Shown: positions 16,519 to 29,448 of the stretch, one piece after another
Layout: every line of letters starts with the position of its first letter
Position numbering within the stretch: the stretch's first letter is position 1
Assembly (NCBI RefSeq): GCF_030817655.1
Contig: NZ_JAUSZM010000003.1
Coordinates: forward strand, 3,968,001-4,032,000
DNA length: 64,000 bases
Direction: 5' to 3'
Origin: Streptomyces sp. V4I2
Lineage (GTDB): Bacteria > Actinomycetota > Actinomycetes > Streptomycetales > Streptomycetaceae
The notes under the pieces: model-generated
The model's input: the letters and a program-made list of their open reading frames with translations, nothing else
Database searches by the model: none
Told to the model about the DNA's origin: nothing
Translations under genes and position numbers: made by a program

Positions 16519-17550
16519 TCATCTGCGCGGCTGGGCGTCCAGCACCTGCTGCAACGCCTCGAACTCCTCGACGCACTTTCCGGAACCGAGCGCCACGCTG
16601 TCCAGCGGGTCCTCGGCGATGTGGATCGGCATGCCGGTCTCGCGCCGCAGCCGCTCGTCCAGGCCGCGCAGCAGCGCACCGCCACCGGTCAGAACGATTC
16701 CGCGGTCCATGATGTCGCCGGACAGCTCCGGCGGGCACTTGTCGAGGGTCGTCTTCACGGCGTCCACAATGGCGTTGACGGGCTCCTCGATCGCCTTGCG
16801 TACTTCGGCAGCCGAGATGACGACGGTCTTGGGCAGCCCGGAGACGAGATCCCGGCCGCGGATTTCGGTGTGCTCGTCAGCGTCGAGGTCGTACGCCGAA
16901 CCGATCGTGATCTTGATCTGCTCGGCCGTCCGCTCACCCAGCAGGAGCGAGTACTCCTTCTTGATGTGCTGGATGATCGCGTTGTCCAGTTCGTCGCCCG
17001 CGACCCGGATGGACTGGGCGGTGACGATGCCGCCGAGGGAGATGACCGCGACCTCCGTGGTGCCGCCGCCGATGTCCACCACCATGTTGCCCGTGGCCTC
17101 GTGGACCGGCAGGCCGGAACCGATGGCGGCCGCCATGGGCTCCTCGATGATGTGCACTTGACGGGCGCCGGCCTGGGACGACGCCTCGATGACGGCGCGG
17201 CGCTCGACGCCCGTGATACCCGAGGGCACACAGACGACGACCCGCGGACGAGCCAGATAGCGCCGCTTGTGGATCTTCAGGATGAAGTAGCGCAGCATCC
17301 GCTCGGTGATCTCGAAGTCGGCGATCACGCCGTCCTTCAGCGGACGCACGGCAACGATGTTGCCGGGCGTGCGCCCGATCATCTTCTTCGCTTCGGCGCC
17401 GACCGCGAGGATGCCACCGGTGTTGGTGTTGATCGCGACGACGGACGGCTCGTTGAGTACGATCCCGCGACCCCTGACGTACACCAGCGTGTTGGCGGTC
17501 CCGAGGTCGACAGCCATGTCACGGCCGATGAACGACATTGAGTTCCCCAT
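16519..17550 (-). CDS. mreB: Rod shape-determining protein MreB (bacterial actin)
   Basis: 343 residues from the ATG at 17550 (MGNSMSFIGRDMAVDLG). The five actin-fold motifs are visible: DMAVDLGTANTLVY (phosphate 1), VVCVPSGITGVERRA, VVDIGGGTTEVAV (phosphate 2), RVAGDELDNAI, and IVLTGGGALLRGLD (adenosine). An ATG four codons further in (17538), preceded by GGGGA, is an alternative start; the longer open frame upstream is not supported. MreB polymers organise spore-wall synthesis with MreC, MreD, PBP2 and RodA. Confidence 0.97.
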   Translation of the reverse strand: MGNSMSFIGRDMAVDLGTANTLVYVRGRGIVLNEPSVVAINTNTGGILAVGAEAKKMIGRTPGNIVAVRPLKDGVIADFEITERMLRYFILKIHKRRYLARPRVVVCVPSGITGVERRAVIEASSQAGARQVHIIEEPMAAAIGSGLPVHEATGNMVVDIGGGTTEVAVISLGGIVTAQSIRVAGDELDNAIIQHIKKEYSLLLGERTAEQIKITIGSAYDLDADEHTEIRGRDLVSGLPKTVVISAAEVRKAIEEPVNAIVDAVKTTLDKCPPELSGDIMDRGIVLTGGGALLRGLDERLRRETGMPIHIAEDPLDSVALGSGKCVEEFEALQQVLDAQPRR

Positions 17551-17757
17551 CAGGATTCGACTGGCCTTCCCCATAGCTTTTGAGGGCTTTTCAGGTCGGC
17601 GGAGCGGGTGCGGTGACGTGAAGGCTTCCATCGTAGACGCGCCTTCGCGAACACTGCGTGAGGGTCTCCGCCATTGTCAGCAGATGCTGTGCGGGTTCGC
17701 TTCTGGAGACGGGCGTTCGGGGGCACTCGTTCCCTCGATCGCCACGCATATGCCAAA

Positions 17758-17783
17758 AGTCTGGGGACAAAAGCCCCCAGACT
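17758..17783 (-). terminator. Rho-independent terminator of ndk
   Basis: Inverted repeat AGTCTGGGG / CCCCAGACT with an 8 nt loop, followed on the minus strand by a TTTT run. It lies about 20 bp downstream of the ndk stop, in the 254 bp gap to mreB. The rest of that gap is presumably the mreB promoter region; I see no clear elements in it. Confidence 0.85.
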
Positions 17784-17804
17784 CTCACTCGGCCGTGTCG
17801 GACG

Positions 17805-18218
17805 CTACGCGCGGCCGGGGAAAAAGATCTTCACCTCGCGCTCGGCGGACTCCTCGGAGTCGGAGGCGTGGATGAGGTTCTCGCGCACGATCACGCCGTA
17901 GTCACCGCGGATGGAGCCGGGGGCCGCGGCGATCGGGTCCGTCGGACCGGCCAGCTGGCGCACCCCTTCGATGACCCGATCGCCCTCGACGATCAGCGCC
18001 ACGACCGGGCCGGACGCCATGAACTCCACCAGCGGCTCGTAGAAGGGCTTGCCCTTGTGCTCGCCGTAGTGCTGTTCCAGCGTGTCCTGGTCCAGGGTGC
18101 GCAGTTCCAGCGCGGTGATCTGCCAGCCGGCCTTGCGCTCGATACGGCTGATGATCTCGCCGGTCAGGCCACGACGGACGGCGTCGGGCTTGAGGAGGAC
18201 GAGGGTGCGCTGGCTCAC
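17805..18218 (-). CDS. ndk: Nucleoside diphosphate kinase
   Basis: 137 residues, the normal length. Transfers the terminal phosphate from ATP to NDPs through a phosphohistidine; the catalytic His is about residue 117 in RENLIHASDS. The N-terminal QRTLVLLKPDAVRRGLTGEI and the SGPVVALIVEG and GSIRGDYG segments are family hallmarks. The start is the GTG at 18218, with AAGGAG upstream. It follows the folC-DUF4233 pair in the same direction. Confidence 0.97.
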   Translation of the reverse strand: MSQRTLVLLKPDAVRRGLTGEIISRIERKAGWQITALELRTLDQDTLEQHYGEHKGKPFYEPLVEFMASGPVVALIVEGDRVIEGVRQLAGPTDPIAAAPGSIRGDYGVIVRENLIHASDSEESAEREVKIFFPGRA

Positions 18219-18284
18219 GACGGGGCTCCTTCGGATCAAGGATTGTGCGGGATGCTGAGGTTACAGGGCGTGTCCGGCCCCTTG

Positions 18285-18641
18285 TTACGCAGCGTCAGGT
18301 GTAGAGGAGCCCGCCTGCGCGGCGAATCTCGCCTTCGCCTCGTCGATCTTCCGTCCGTAGTGCACGGACGCCCACCACAGGGCCGCGAAGATCGCGCCCA
18401 GGAAGAACATCGTCGGCACGACGACACCGGAGGCGATCAGGGCGATCTGCAGGGCCCAGCCGAGGGCGACGCCGCCGGGGCGGGTGACCATCCCGCACAG
18501 CAGCAGGCACAGGAACATGGCGATGCCGCTGACCGTCCACACCGTGGTCATGGACAGGTCGGGATCCTTCATCGCGACCAGCGCGGCGAAGCCGATGATG
18601 AAGACCTCGCCGATCAGGGTCGAAGCACAGAGCGTACGCAT
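18285..18641 (-). CDS. DUF4233 membrane protein
   Basis: 118 residues with about four membrane helices: an N-terminal pair (STLIGEVFIIGFAALVAM, VWTVSGIAMFLCLLLCGMV), then LGWALQIALIASGVV and PTMFFLGAIFAALWW. A short charged tail ends the protein. This small membrane protein is almost invariably placed between folC and ndk in actinobacteria; its role is unknown. The start is 8 bp downstream of the folC stop, so the two are one transcript. Confidence 0.88.
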   Translation of the reverse strand: MRTLCASTLIGEVFIIGFAALVAMKDPDLSMTTVWTVSGIAMFLCLLLCGMVTRPGGVALGWALQIALIASGVVVPTMFFLGAIFAALWWASVHYGRKIDEAKARFAAQAGSSTPDAA

Positions 18642-18649
18642 GCGGAGTA

Positions 18650-20155
18650 TCAGCCCTTCCCCAGCAGCAGCCGGGCCTCGCCGACGGTGATGACGGATCC
18701 GGTGACGAGCACACCGCCGCCCGCGAACTCGCCCTCCTCCTCGGCCAGCGTGATCGCGGCCTCCAGGGCGTCCGGCAGCCGCGGCTCGACCTGCACCCGC
18801 TCGTCGCCGAACACCTCGACGGCGATCGCGGCGAGTTCGTCGGCGTCCATCGCGCGGTGGCTGGAGTTCTGCGTGACGACGACCTCGGCGAAGATCGGCT
18901 CGAAGGCCTCCAGCAGCCCACGTACGTTCTTGTCGCCGCTCGCCCCAACGATCCCGATCAGCCGGCTGAAGTCGAAGGCCTCCCCGACCGCCTCGGCGGT
19001 GGCGCGGGCGCCGGCCGGATTGTGCGCCGCGTCCAGGACGACGGTCGGCGACCGCCGGACGACCTCCATCCGGCCCGGCGCGGCCACCGTCGCGAAGGCC
19101 TTGCGGACCGTGTCGATGTCGAGCGGCTCGGGCCGCTGCGAGCCGACGCCGAAGAACGCCTCGACGGCGGCGAGGGCGACGGCCGCGTTGTGCGCCTGGT
19201 AGGGGCCGTGGAGAGGCAGGTACACCTCGGTGTACTCGCCGCCCAGCCCGCGCAGGGTGAGCAACTGCCCGCCGACGGCGATCTGTCGCGCCACCACCCC
19301 GAACTCGAGCCCCTCACGGGCCACGGTCGCGTCGACCTCGACGGCCTTCTTCAGCATCACCTGGGCGGCGTCGACCGGCTGCTGCGCCAGGATGACCGTC
19401 GCGTCCTGCTTGACGATGCCGGCCTTCTCGGTGGCGATCGCCCCGGCGGTCTCGCCGAGCCGGTCGGTGTGGTCGAGGTCGATGGGGGTGACGACGGCGA
19501 CGTCCCCGTCGATCACGTTGGTGGCGTCCCAGGACCCGCCCATGCCGACCTCGACGACGGCGACGTCGACGGGAGCGTCGGCGAAGGCGGCGTACGCCAT
19601 CCCCGTGAGCACCTCGAAGAACGACAGCCGGTACTCCTGCTGCGCGTCGACCATCTCGACGTACGGCTTGATGTCCTCGTACGTCTCCACGAACCGCTCG
19701 GCGGAGATCGGCGCGCCGTCCAGGCTGATGCGCTCGGTGATCGACTGCACGTGGGGGCTCGTGTACCGGCCGGTGCGCAGGTCGAAGGCGCCGAGGAGGG
19801 CCTCGATCATGCGGGCGGTGGAGGTCTTGCCGTTGGTGCCGGTGATGTGGATGGAGGGGTACGACCGCTGCGGCTCGCCCAGTACGTCCATCAGCGCGGC
19901 GATCCTGCTGACGGAGGGCTCCAGCTTGGTCTCGCCCCAGCGGGTGGCGAGCTCCGTCTCGACCTCCCTCAGGGCCTTGTCGACCTCGGGGTCCGCCGGG
20001 CGCGTCGGCACGTCGGCCTGCGGCGAACCGCCCTGCGTGCGCAGGGTACGGCTGCCGGCCTCGATCACCGCGAGATCCGGGTCCCGTTCGGTCTCGGCCG
20101 CCATGATCTCGTCGAAGTCGCTGCTGTCGTGCGGGGGCTGCGGCTGGTCACTCAC
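18650..20155 (-). CDS. folC: Bifunctional folylpolyglutamate synthase / dihydrofolate synthase
   Basis: 501 residues of Mur-ligase fold. The ATP-binding loop ITGTNGKTSTARM is preceded by the family AYPSIHI-type strand. The central GMGGSWDATNV and ITPIDLDHTDRLG segments and the C-terminal VVLDAAHNPAGARAT segment are typical of FolC. It adds glutamates to (dihydro)folate. The first ~60 residues are acidic and poorly conserved, longer than in E. coli FolC, as is usual in Streptomyces. Next to valS, as in many actinobacteria. Confidence 0.95.
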   Translation of the reverse strand: MSDQPQPPHDSSDFDEIMAAETERDPDLAVIEAGSRTLRTQGGSPQADVPTRPADPEVDKALREVETELATRWGETKLEPSVSRIAALMDVLGEPQRSYPSIHITGTNGKTSTARMIEALLGAFDLRTGRYTSPHVQSITERISLDGAPISAERFVETYEDIKPYVEMVDAQQEYRLSFFEVLTGMAYAAFADAPVDVAVVEVGMGGSWDATNVIDGDVAVVTPIDLDHTDRLGETAGAIATEKAGIVKQDATVILAQQPVDAAQVMLKKAVEVDATVAREGLEFGVVARQIAVGGQLLTLRGLGGEYTEVYLPLHGPYQAHNAAVALAAVEAFFGVGSQRPEPLDIDTVRKAFATVAAPGRMEVVRRSPTVVLDAAHNPAGARATAEAVGEAFDFSRLIGIVGASGDKNVRGLLEAFEPIFAEVVVTQNSSHRAMDADELAAIAVEVFGDERVQVEPRLPDALEAAITLAEEEGEFAGGGVLVTGSVITVGEARLLLGKG

Positions 20156-20202
20156 GGGGCCAGTCTACGGAGGCCGGGGGGTGGGTGCGGGCCGGCGGGG
20201 GG

Positions 20203-20275
20203 CCTGCCCTGGGGGCTCCGCCCCCAGACCCCCGGCCTATGCCCACCCACCACCCGACTCGGTCGGACAAGAGGT
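20203..20275. repeat. Dispersed Streptomyces-type intergenic repeat, copy A
   Basis: Contains a GGGGGCTCCGCCCCC hairpin followed by a conserved tail (CCTATGCCCACCCACCACCC, then CTCGGTCGGACAAGAGG). A second member with the same hairpin and tail is at 61728-61826. A degenerate hairpin (GGGGGCTGCGCCCCC) follows at about 20287. The folC-valS gap (20156-20508) holds this repeat, a valS terminator and no gene. Confidence 0.75.
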
Positions 20276-20453
20276 GACCCTCGCCCCGGGGGCTGCGCCC
20301 CCAGACCCCGCTGCCGTCACACTCGCGCGGCGGCGCGCAGCCGCGGGCAGCCGACGCCGTCAGTCCGCGGGCAATCGTGCCGCCTGGGCGGCACGGGTGG
20401 GCGCGGGCGGCACCCCGTCAGCGCCGGGCCGCGCGACCCGCCCCACGGCAACC

Positions 20454-20489
20454 GAAGGCCCCCGGAGCCAGCCGGCTCCGGGGGCCTTC
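20454..20489 (-). terminator. valS terminator hairpin
   Basis: Perfect 16 bp inverted repeat (GAAGGCCCCCGGAGCC and its complement) with a 4 nt loop, 20 bp downstream of the valS stop. Confidence 0.88.
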
Positions 20490-20508
20490 ACCGGCGTACG
20501 CGAACCGC

Positions 20509-23133
<2,625 letters not shown>

Positions 23134-23269
23134 GGACTCAGTTTAGGGGTGTCACCGGGCAGTCCCGAAACGCGATTCTTGTGTAACGGTGGGGCCCCCG
23201 CTGCCTTGCGTGGCCTGTGACTGCGCCAGGATGTCAGGAACACATAAGCATCTGGAGGGGAACCCAGAA

Positions 23270-24319
23270 ATGAGCCACAACCAGCCGGGCCCGTACGGCG
23301 GTCAGCCCCAGCAGCCTGGACCGTACGGTCAGCAGGGTCCCTACGGCCAGCCGGGTCCCTACGGCCAGCCGCCGCAGGCCCCGCCCGCCCAGCCCGGCTA
23401 CGGGTACCCTCAGCAGACCCCGCCCGCCCAGCCCGGCTACGGGTACCCTCAGCAGACCCCGCCCGCCCAGCCGGGCTACGGCCAGCCGCCGCAGCCCCCG
23501 CAGGGCGTCCCGCCCCAGCAGCAGCCGTACGGCCAGCAGGCCCCCTACGGCCAGCAGCAGGCGCCGTACGGTCAGCAGCCGCCCTACGGCCAGGCGCCGT
23601 ACGGGGTGCCGCAGCCGCCGGCCGCCGGGGGCGGCAAGAAGAAGACGGGCATCATCATCGGCGCGGTGGCCGTCGTGGCCGCCATAGGCGTGGGGGCGTA
23701 CTTCGTCATCGGCGGCGGCGGGGGCGGCCTGGAGGACGACGGCGCGCACAAGCTGGAGACTCCGGCGACCGTGGCAAGCGAGTACAAGCGAGTCGGCGAC
23801 GGCGGCGAGAGCAGCGACTCGAAGACCACCAAGTACCTCGAGACCAGCGGCATGAAGGACGGCAAGGCCGTCGTCGTGCAGTACTCGACGGCCGACTTCA
23901 GCGGCTACGACCCGAACGACCCGAGCACGTTGCCGCCCCAGTCCGAGCTGCTGGTCGCCAAGGGCGTCACGGTCGTGGGCGGTTACGGCAAGATCGCGGA
24001 CCCCGAGAAGGCCCTGGACACGTACTTCGCCGCCATCACGAAGCAGATCGTGGACAGCTCCGCCAGCTCCTCCGGCAGCGGTGCCGAGCTGATCGGACAG
24101 CCCGAGGAGGCCGACCTCGACGGGGCGCTCATGAAGTGCCAGTCGGCGAAGAGCACCAACAGCCTCACCAAGAAGGAGTCGACCGACTGGTTCTGCGTCT
24201 GGTCCGACTACAGCACGATCGCCATGGTCTCTCCCGGTGACAACACCAAGAGCACCACCAAGGACGTGGCGATCGACCTGACGAAGAAGATCCGCGGGGA
24301 GATCCGCGTCAAGGCCTGA
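23270..24319 (+). CDS. Proline/tyrosine-rich single-pass membrane protein
   Basis: 349 residues. The first ~115 residues are Pro/Gln/Gly/Tyr repeats (PYGQQ, PPAQPGYG). They include two identical 39 bp units encoding PPAQPGYGYPQQT at 23381-23458. One membrane helix follows (GIIIGAVAVVAAIGVGAYFVI, about residues 126-146) after two lysines, then an extracellular domain of about 200 residues with two Cys (MKCQSAKS, WFCVWSD) that could form a disulfide. This layout is common in Streptomyces cell-envelope proteins of unknown function. The ATG has GGAGGGG upstream. The gene converges on clpX across a shared terminator. Confidence 0.88.
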   Translation: MSHNQPGPYGGQPQQPGPYGQQGPYGQPGPYGQPPQAPPAQPGYGYPQQTPPAQPGYGYPQQTPPAQPGYGQPPQPPQGVPPQQQPYGQQAPYGQQQAPYGQQPPYGQAPYGVPQPPAAGGGKKKTGIIIGAVAVVAAIGVGAYFVIGGGGGGLEDDGAHKLETPATVASEYKRVGDGGESSDSKTTKYLETSGMKDGKAVVVQYSTADFSGYDPNDPSTLPPQSELLVAKGVTVVGGYGKIADPEKALDTYFAAITKQIVDSSASSSGSGAELIGQPEEADLDGALMKCQSAKSTNSLTKKESTDWFCVWSDYSTIAMVSPGDNTKSTTKDVAIDLTKKIRGEIRVKA

Positions 24320-24356
24320 CGCCGAGGCTCGACTGCGAAGCCAAGGACTCAACTAC

Positions 24357-24390
24357 GAAGGGGCCCCGGTCTGTTGACCGGGGCCCCTTC
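24357..24390. terminator. Bidirectional terminator between the proline-rich gene and clpX
   Basis: Perfect 14 bp inverted repeat (GAAGGGGCCCCGGT and complement) with a 6 nt loop, placed between convergent genes. Confidence 0.9.
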
Positions 24391-24410
24391 GGGTACGTGC
24401 GTCTGTGTCG

Positions 24411-25697
<1,287 letters not shown>

Positions 25698-25881
25698 GGT
25701 GTGCTTCCCCTTCGCCTGGGAGACGCCTAGGTCCAGCGGCTCCTGGTGCTGCCTTATGTCCGACGGTACCTTGCCGGGCCCCTCGTTCGGGCCCCCCTTG
25801 GCACGGTTCACTTTGACGTGCACGTTGTCGTGCACCGTCCTGAACCGTGCCAAGGAGCGGCAGACGATACAGCGTCCGCCG

Positions 25882-26562
25882 TCAGCGCACGCTCGCGTTG
25901 TTCATCTTCCGGGTGGAGATGATCTGGTCGATCAGGCCGTACGCCAGGGCGTCCTCGGCCGTGAGGATCTTGTCGCGCTCGATGTCCTCGCGGATCTTCT
26001 CGATCGGCGTGGTGGAGTGCTTGGCCAGCAGGTCTTCCAGCTGGGCACGCATCCGGAGGATCTCGTTCGCGGCGATCTCCAGGTCGGACACCTGGCCGCG
26101 GCCGGTCTCGCTGTAGGGCTGGTGGATCAGCACCCGGGCGTTCGGGAGCGCCATGCGCTTGCCCGGCGTACCGGCGGCCAGCAGGATGGCGGCGGCCGAG
26201 GCGGCCTGGCCCATGCAGACCGTCTGGACGTCGGGCTTCACGAACTGCATGGTGTCGTAGATCGCAGTCAGCGCCGTGAAGGAACCGCCGGGGCTGTTGA
26301 TGTAGACCGAGATGTCCCGGTCGGGGTCCATCGACTCCAGGCACAGCAGCTGCGCCATGACGTCGTTGGCGGAGGCGTCGTCGATCTGGACACCGAGGAA
26401 GATCACGCGCTCTTCGAAGAGCTTCGCGTACGGGTCGTACTCGCGGATGCCCTGCGAGGTGCGCTCGACGAAGCGCGGGATCACGTACCGGGACTCGGCC
26501 ACGGGCACCGTGCTCTCGGCGCGTGCGCGGTCGTACAGGCCGCTGCCGGGGAAGTCGTTCAC
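25882..26562 (-). CDS. clpP2: ATP-dependent Clp protease proteolytic subunit ClpP2
   Basis: 226 residues. A Ser protease of the ClpP family: catalytic Ser in CMGQAASAAA, His in VLIHQPYSETGRG and a downstream Asp. The N-terminus is about 40 residues longer than in E. coli ClpP. With ClpP1 it forms the mixed ClpP1P2 tetradecamer usual in actinobacteria. The gap to clpP1 is about 50 bp, so both are one operon. 185 bp separate it from the clpX start, leaving room for a separate clpX promoter. Confidence 0.96.
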   Translation of the reverse strand: MNDFPGSGLYDRARAESTVPVAESRYVIPRFVERTSQGIREYDPYAKLFEERVIFLGVQIDDASANDVMAQLLCLESMDPDRDISVYINSPGGSFTALTAIYDTMQFVKPDVQTVCMGQAASAAAILLAAGTPGKRMALPNARVLIHQPYSETGRGQVSDLEIAANEILRMRAQLEDLLAKHSTTPIEKIREDIERDKILTAEDALAYGLIDQIISTRKMNNASVR

Positions 26563-26613
26563 TGTCTCTCTCCTAGGGGCTGTGGCGGTCGGCTGGGGGC
26601 TTGCAGGAGGGCC

Positions 26614-27231
26614 TCAGGCCCCGGTGCCGCCGCCGCCCGGCATGTTGGCGGCCGTGGTGATGACCTCGTCGATGAGGCCGTAGTCCCTGGCCTCGGCGGC
26701 GTCGAACCAGCGGTCCCGGTCGGAGTCGCGGGTGATCTGCTCGATGGTCTGGCCGGTGTGGAAGGACGTCAGCTCGGCCATGCGCTTCTTGGTGTGCAGA
26801 AGCCGCTCCGCGTGGATCTTGATGTCCGACGCCGAACCGGCGAGGCCGGCGGACGGCTGGTGGATCAGGATCTCGGCGTTCGGCAGCGCGAAGCGCTTGC
26901 CGGGCGTGCCCGCGCTGAGCAGGAACTGGCCCATGGAGGCGGCGAGGCCCATGGCGATGGTCACCACGTCGTTCTTGATGTACTGCATGGTGTCGTAGAT
27001 CGCCATGCCGGCCGTGATCGAGCCGCCGGGGCTGTTGATGTAGAGGTAGATGTCCTTGTCGGGGTCAGCGGCAAGGAGCAGGAGCTGTGCGGTGATCTTG
27101 TTGGCGATGTCGTCGTCGACCGCCTGGCCGAGGAAGATGATCCGCTCGCCGAGCAGCCGGTTGTAGACCTGGTCACCGAGGCCACCACCGATGGAGGGGT
27201 CGCCGGCGGCGGAGGGCATCAGATTCGTCAC
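26614..27231 (-). CDS. clpP1: ATP-dependent Clp protease proteolytic subunit ClpP1
   Basis: 205 residues from the GTG at 27231 (VTNLMPSAAGDPSIGGGLG). Catalytic Ser in IAMGLAASMGQF and His in EILIHQPSAGLAG. Upstream in-frame codons belong to the leader. In Streptomyces the clpP1P2 operon is activated by ClgR; a matching operator is at 27373-27386, about 140 bp upstream of the start. Confidence 0.96.
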   Translation of the reverse strand: MTNLMPSAAGDPSIGGGLGDQVYNRLLGERIIFLGQAVDDDIANKITAQLLLLAADPDKDIYLYINSPGGSITAGMAIYDTMQYIKNDVVTIAMGLAASMGQFLLSAGTPGKRFALPNAEILIHQPSAGLAGSASDIKIHAERLLHTKKRMAELTSFHTGQTIEQITRDSDRDRWFDAAEARDYGLIDEVITTAANMPGGGGTGA

Positions 27232-27372
27232 GTATCCACCTGCTCGTCTTACGACGGCGCCGGGCCGTCTCACGTTTCCCTGCGGGGCGGGAGCCGATTC
27301 GGGGACTCCCCTGCCCTCGTATTCATGGACCCTAACGCGCTGGTCCCTCCGGAGAATCCCGGAGAAGAGACT

Positions 27373-27386
27373 GTTCGCTGTCAGCG
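27373..27386. promoter_or_regulatory. Candidate ClgR operator upstream of clpP1
   Basis: GTTCGC, five bases (TGTCA), then GCG. As I recall, the published Streptomyces ClgR consensus is GTTCGC-N5-GCG, so this is an exact match in the expected place between tig and clpP1. Affinity cannot be judged from sequence. Confidence 0.65.
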
Positions 27387-27437
27387 CATGTCGCTCCGCT
27401 GGGTGGGGCGGGTCATCGCCGTGGGGCCACTGGTCGG

Positions 27438-27520
27438 TGGGCGGGTGCGGGTCCGCTGTGGTTGCTCGCGCCCGCGCGGCGGAGCCGCATATCGATACAG
27501 CCCCGCGCCCCTGAGGGACG
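27438..27520. repeat. Dispersed Streptomyces-type repeat between clpP1 and tig
   Basis: Contains GCGCCCGCGCGGCGGAGCCG, then CATATCGATACAGCCCCGCG and CCCCTGAGGG. I know this block as a very common intergenic sequence in Streptomyces genomes. It makes a GC hairpin and codes for nothing. With the ClgR site and the tig terminator it fills the 27232-27604 gap. Confidence 0.7.
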
Positions 27521-27538
27521 ATGTCCAGCCGTACGCGA

Positions 27539-27574
27539 ACAGGCCCTGGGGGCGTGAAGCTCCCCAGGGCCTGT
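27539..27574 (-). terminator. tig terminator
   Basis: Inverted repeat ACAGGCCCTGGGG / complement, 13 bp arms and a 10 nt loop, ending 30 bp downstream of the tig stop. Confidence 0.88.
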
Positions 27575-27604
27575 CGTGCGGGCGTCAGCAGCGTGCCGTG
27601 GGCG

Positions 27605-29002
27605 TCAGCCCTCGGTCTTCTCGGTCTCGGCCTCGGTGGTGGCCTCGGCCTGCGCCTCGGGCGTCTCGGTGGTGGCCTCGTCGGCCTCCTCCTCGTCGTC
27701 CAGGTCGATGACCTCGCCGTTGGTGTCCTTGACCGTGGCCTTCTCGACCACGACGGCCAGGGCCTTGCCGCGGGCGACCTCGCCGACGAGGAGCGGAACC
27801 TGGCCGCCCTCGACGACCGCCTGGGCGAACTGGTCGGGGGACATGTTGGAGGAGGCCGCGCGCCGCATGAGGTGCTCGGTGAGCTCCTCCTGGTTGACGT
27901 TGAGCTTCTCCTGCTTGACGAGCTCGTCGAGGACGAACTGCGTCTTGATGCCCTTGACCGCGGCTTCCTTGGTCTCGGCGTCGAACTCCTCGGCCGTCTT
28001 GCCCTGGATCTCGAGGTACTTCTCGAGGTCGAGACCCATCTGGCCGAGCTGGTGGTGCTCGAGGTTGTGCTTGCGGGTGTTGATCTCGTCCTCGAGCAGC
28101 TTCTCGGGGACCGGGACCTCGACCAGCTCGAGCAGCTTCTCCAGGACGCGCTCCTGGGCCTGCGTGGCCTGGTCGTACTGCTTCATGTTCTCGAGGCGCT
28201 TGCGGCTGTCGGCCTTGAGCTCTTCGAGGGTGTCGAACTCGGAGGCGAGCTGCGCGAAGTCGTCGTCCAGCTCGGGCAGTTCGCGGGCCGCGACCTGGGT
28301 GACCTTGACGGTGACCTCGGCCGCCTTGCCGGCCGCCGAGCCGCCCTTGAGCTCGGAGGTGAAGGTGGCCTCGCCACCGGCCTCCAGGCCCTTCACGGCG
28401 TCGTCGATGCCTTCCAGCAGCTCGCCGGAGCCGATGGTGTAGGAGACGCCGCTGGCGACGCCGTCCTCGAGGATCTCGCCGTCGACCTTGGCCTCGAGGT
28501 CGATGGTGACGACGTCGCCGTCCTCGGCGGCACGCTCGACGGGGGACGTCGAGGCGAAGCGCTCGCGGAGCTGCTCGACCGACTTGTCGATGTCCTCTTC
28601 GGTGACCTCGACGGCGTCGACCTCGACCTCGATGCCGGAGAAGTCCGGGATCTCGATGGCCGGGCGGACGTCGACCTCGGCGGTGAAGTTCAGCGTCTCG
28701 CCGTCCTTCAGCTCGGTGATGTCGACCTCGGGCTGGCCGAGGACGTCGATCTCCGCCTCGTTGACCGCCTCGGTGTAGAACTTCGGAAGCGCGTCGTTGA
28801 CCGCCTCCTCCAGGACCGCACCGCGGCCGAACCGCTGGTCGATGACGCGGGCCGGGATCTTGCCCTTGCGGAAGCCCTTCACCGTGACCTGCTGGTTGAT
28901 CTTCTTGTACGCCGCGTCGAGGCTGTCCTTGAGCTCCTCGAAGGGCACCTCAATGCTGAGCCGAACCCGAGTCGGGTTCAGGGTCTCCACGGCGCTCTTC
29001 AC
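27605..29002 (-). CDS. tig: Trigger factor (ribosome-associated chaperone, PPIase)
   Basis: 465 residues from the GTG at 29002, which has AAGGAGA upstream. The N-terminal ribosome-binding domain contains VKGFRKGKIP (the GFRKGK signature). An FKBP-type PPIase domain (GDVVTIDLEAKVDGE) and a helical C-terminal domain follow. The last ~40 residues are acidic (Glu/Asp/Ala/Thr), typical of high-GC Gram positives. Acts on nascent chains at the ribosome exit. Placed upstream of clpP1P2-clpX, as in most bacteria. Confidence 0.97.
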   Translation of the reverse strand: MKSAVETLNPTRVRLSIEVPFEELKDSLDAAYKKINQQVTVKGFRKGKIPARVIDQRFGRGAVLEEAVNDALPKFYTEAVNEAEIDVLGQPEVDITELKDGETLNFTAEVDVRPAIEIPDFSGIEVEVDAVEVTEEDIDKSVEQLRERFASTSPVERAAEDGDVVTIDLEAKVDGEILEDGVASGVSYTIGSGELLEGIDDAVKGLEAGGEATFTSELKGGSAAGKAAEVTVKVTQVAARELPELDDDFAQLASEFDTLEELKADSRKRLENMKQYDQATQAQERVLEKLLELVEVPVPEKLLEDEINTRKHNLEHHQLGQMGLDLEKYLEIQGKTAEEFDAETKEAAVKGIKTQFVLDELVKQEKLNVNQEELTEHLMRRAASSNMSPDQFAQAVVEGGQVPLLVGEVARGKALAVVVEKATVKDTNGEVIDLDDEEEADEATTETPEAQAEATTEAETEKTEG

Positions 29003-29207
29003 GGTTCGGTCTCCTTGGGGGCTGACTTCTTGGTTTCTGCCGGAGCCAGACCGGCTCCGGCGGATTCGCCGCCCGGAGGACTTCATCAGAGGAGAGAGAC
29101 ACACGGGCGTGCGCTTGCATAGTAACGGCAGCGACGACACGCCCCAAAGGCGATCAGGTCAGGCGGTCACGCGAGGTGACCGCGCGGTGACCGGGTGGGC
29201 CGGTACA

Positions 29208-29284
29208 TGGTCGGGGTGGCGGGATTTGAACCCACGGCCTTCCGCTCCCAAAGCGGACGCGCTACCAAGCTGCGCCACACCCCG
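29208..29284 (-). tRNA. tRNA-Pro (anticodon UGG)
   Basis: 77 nt on the minus strand including an encoded CCA. Acceptor CGGGGTG pairs with CACCCCG. The anticodon stem TCCGC/GCGGA encloses the loop TTTGGGA, giving anticodon TGG. The T arm contains GTTCAAATCC. Confidence 0.96.
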
Positions 29285-29448
29285 TCTGGTGCGACACGTA
29301 GGCTACATGCCCGCAGGCAGCGGGGCCGCCGCATTTCACGAGCGGACCGCGACGCCGGGGCGGGCAGGAAACGCGGTGTGCGACGAACGGGGACGACCCG
29401 CTACGATGCCTTCAGTGCCGCGGTCACCTGACCTGCGGCTCGTGCTGT

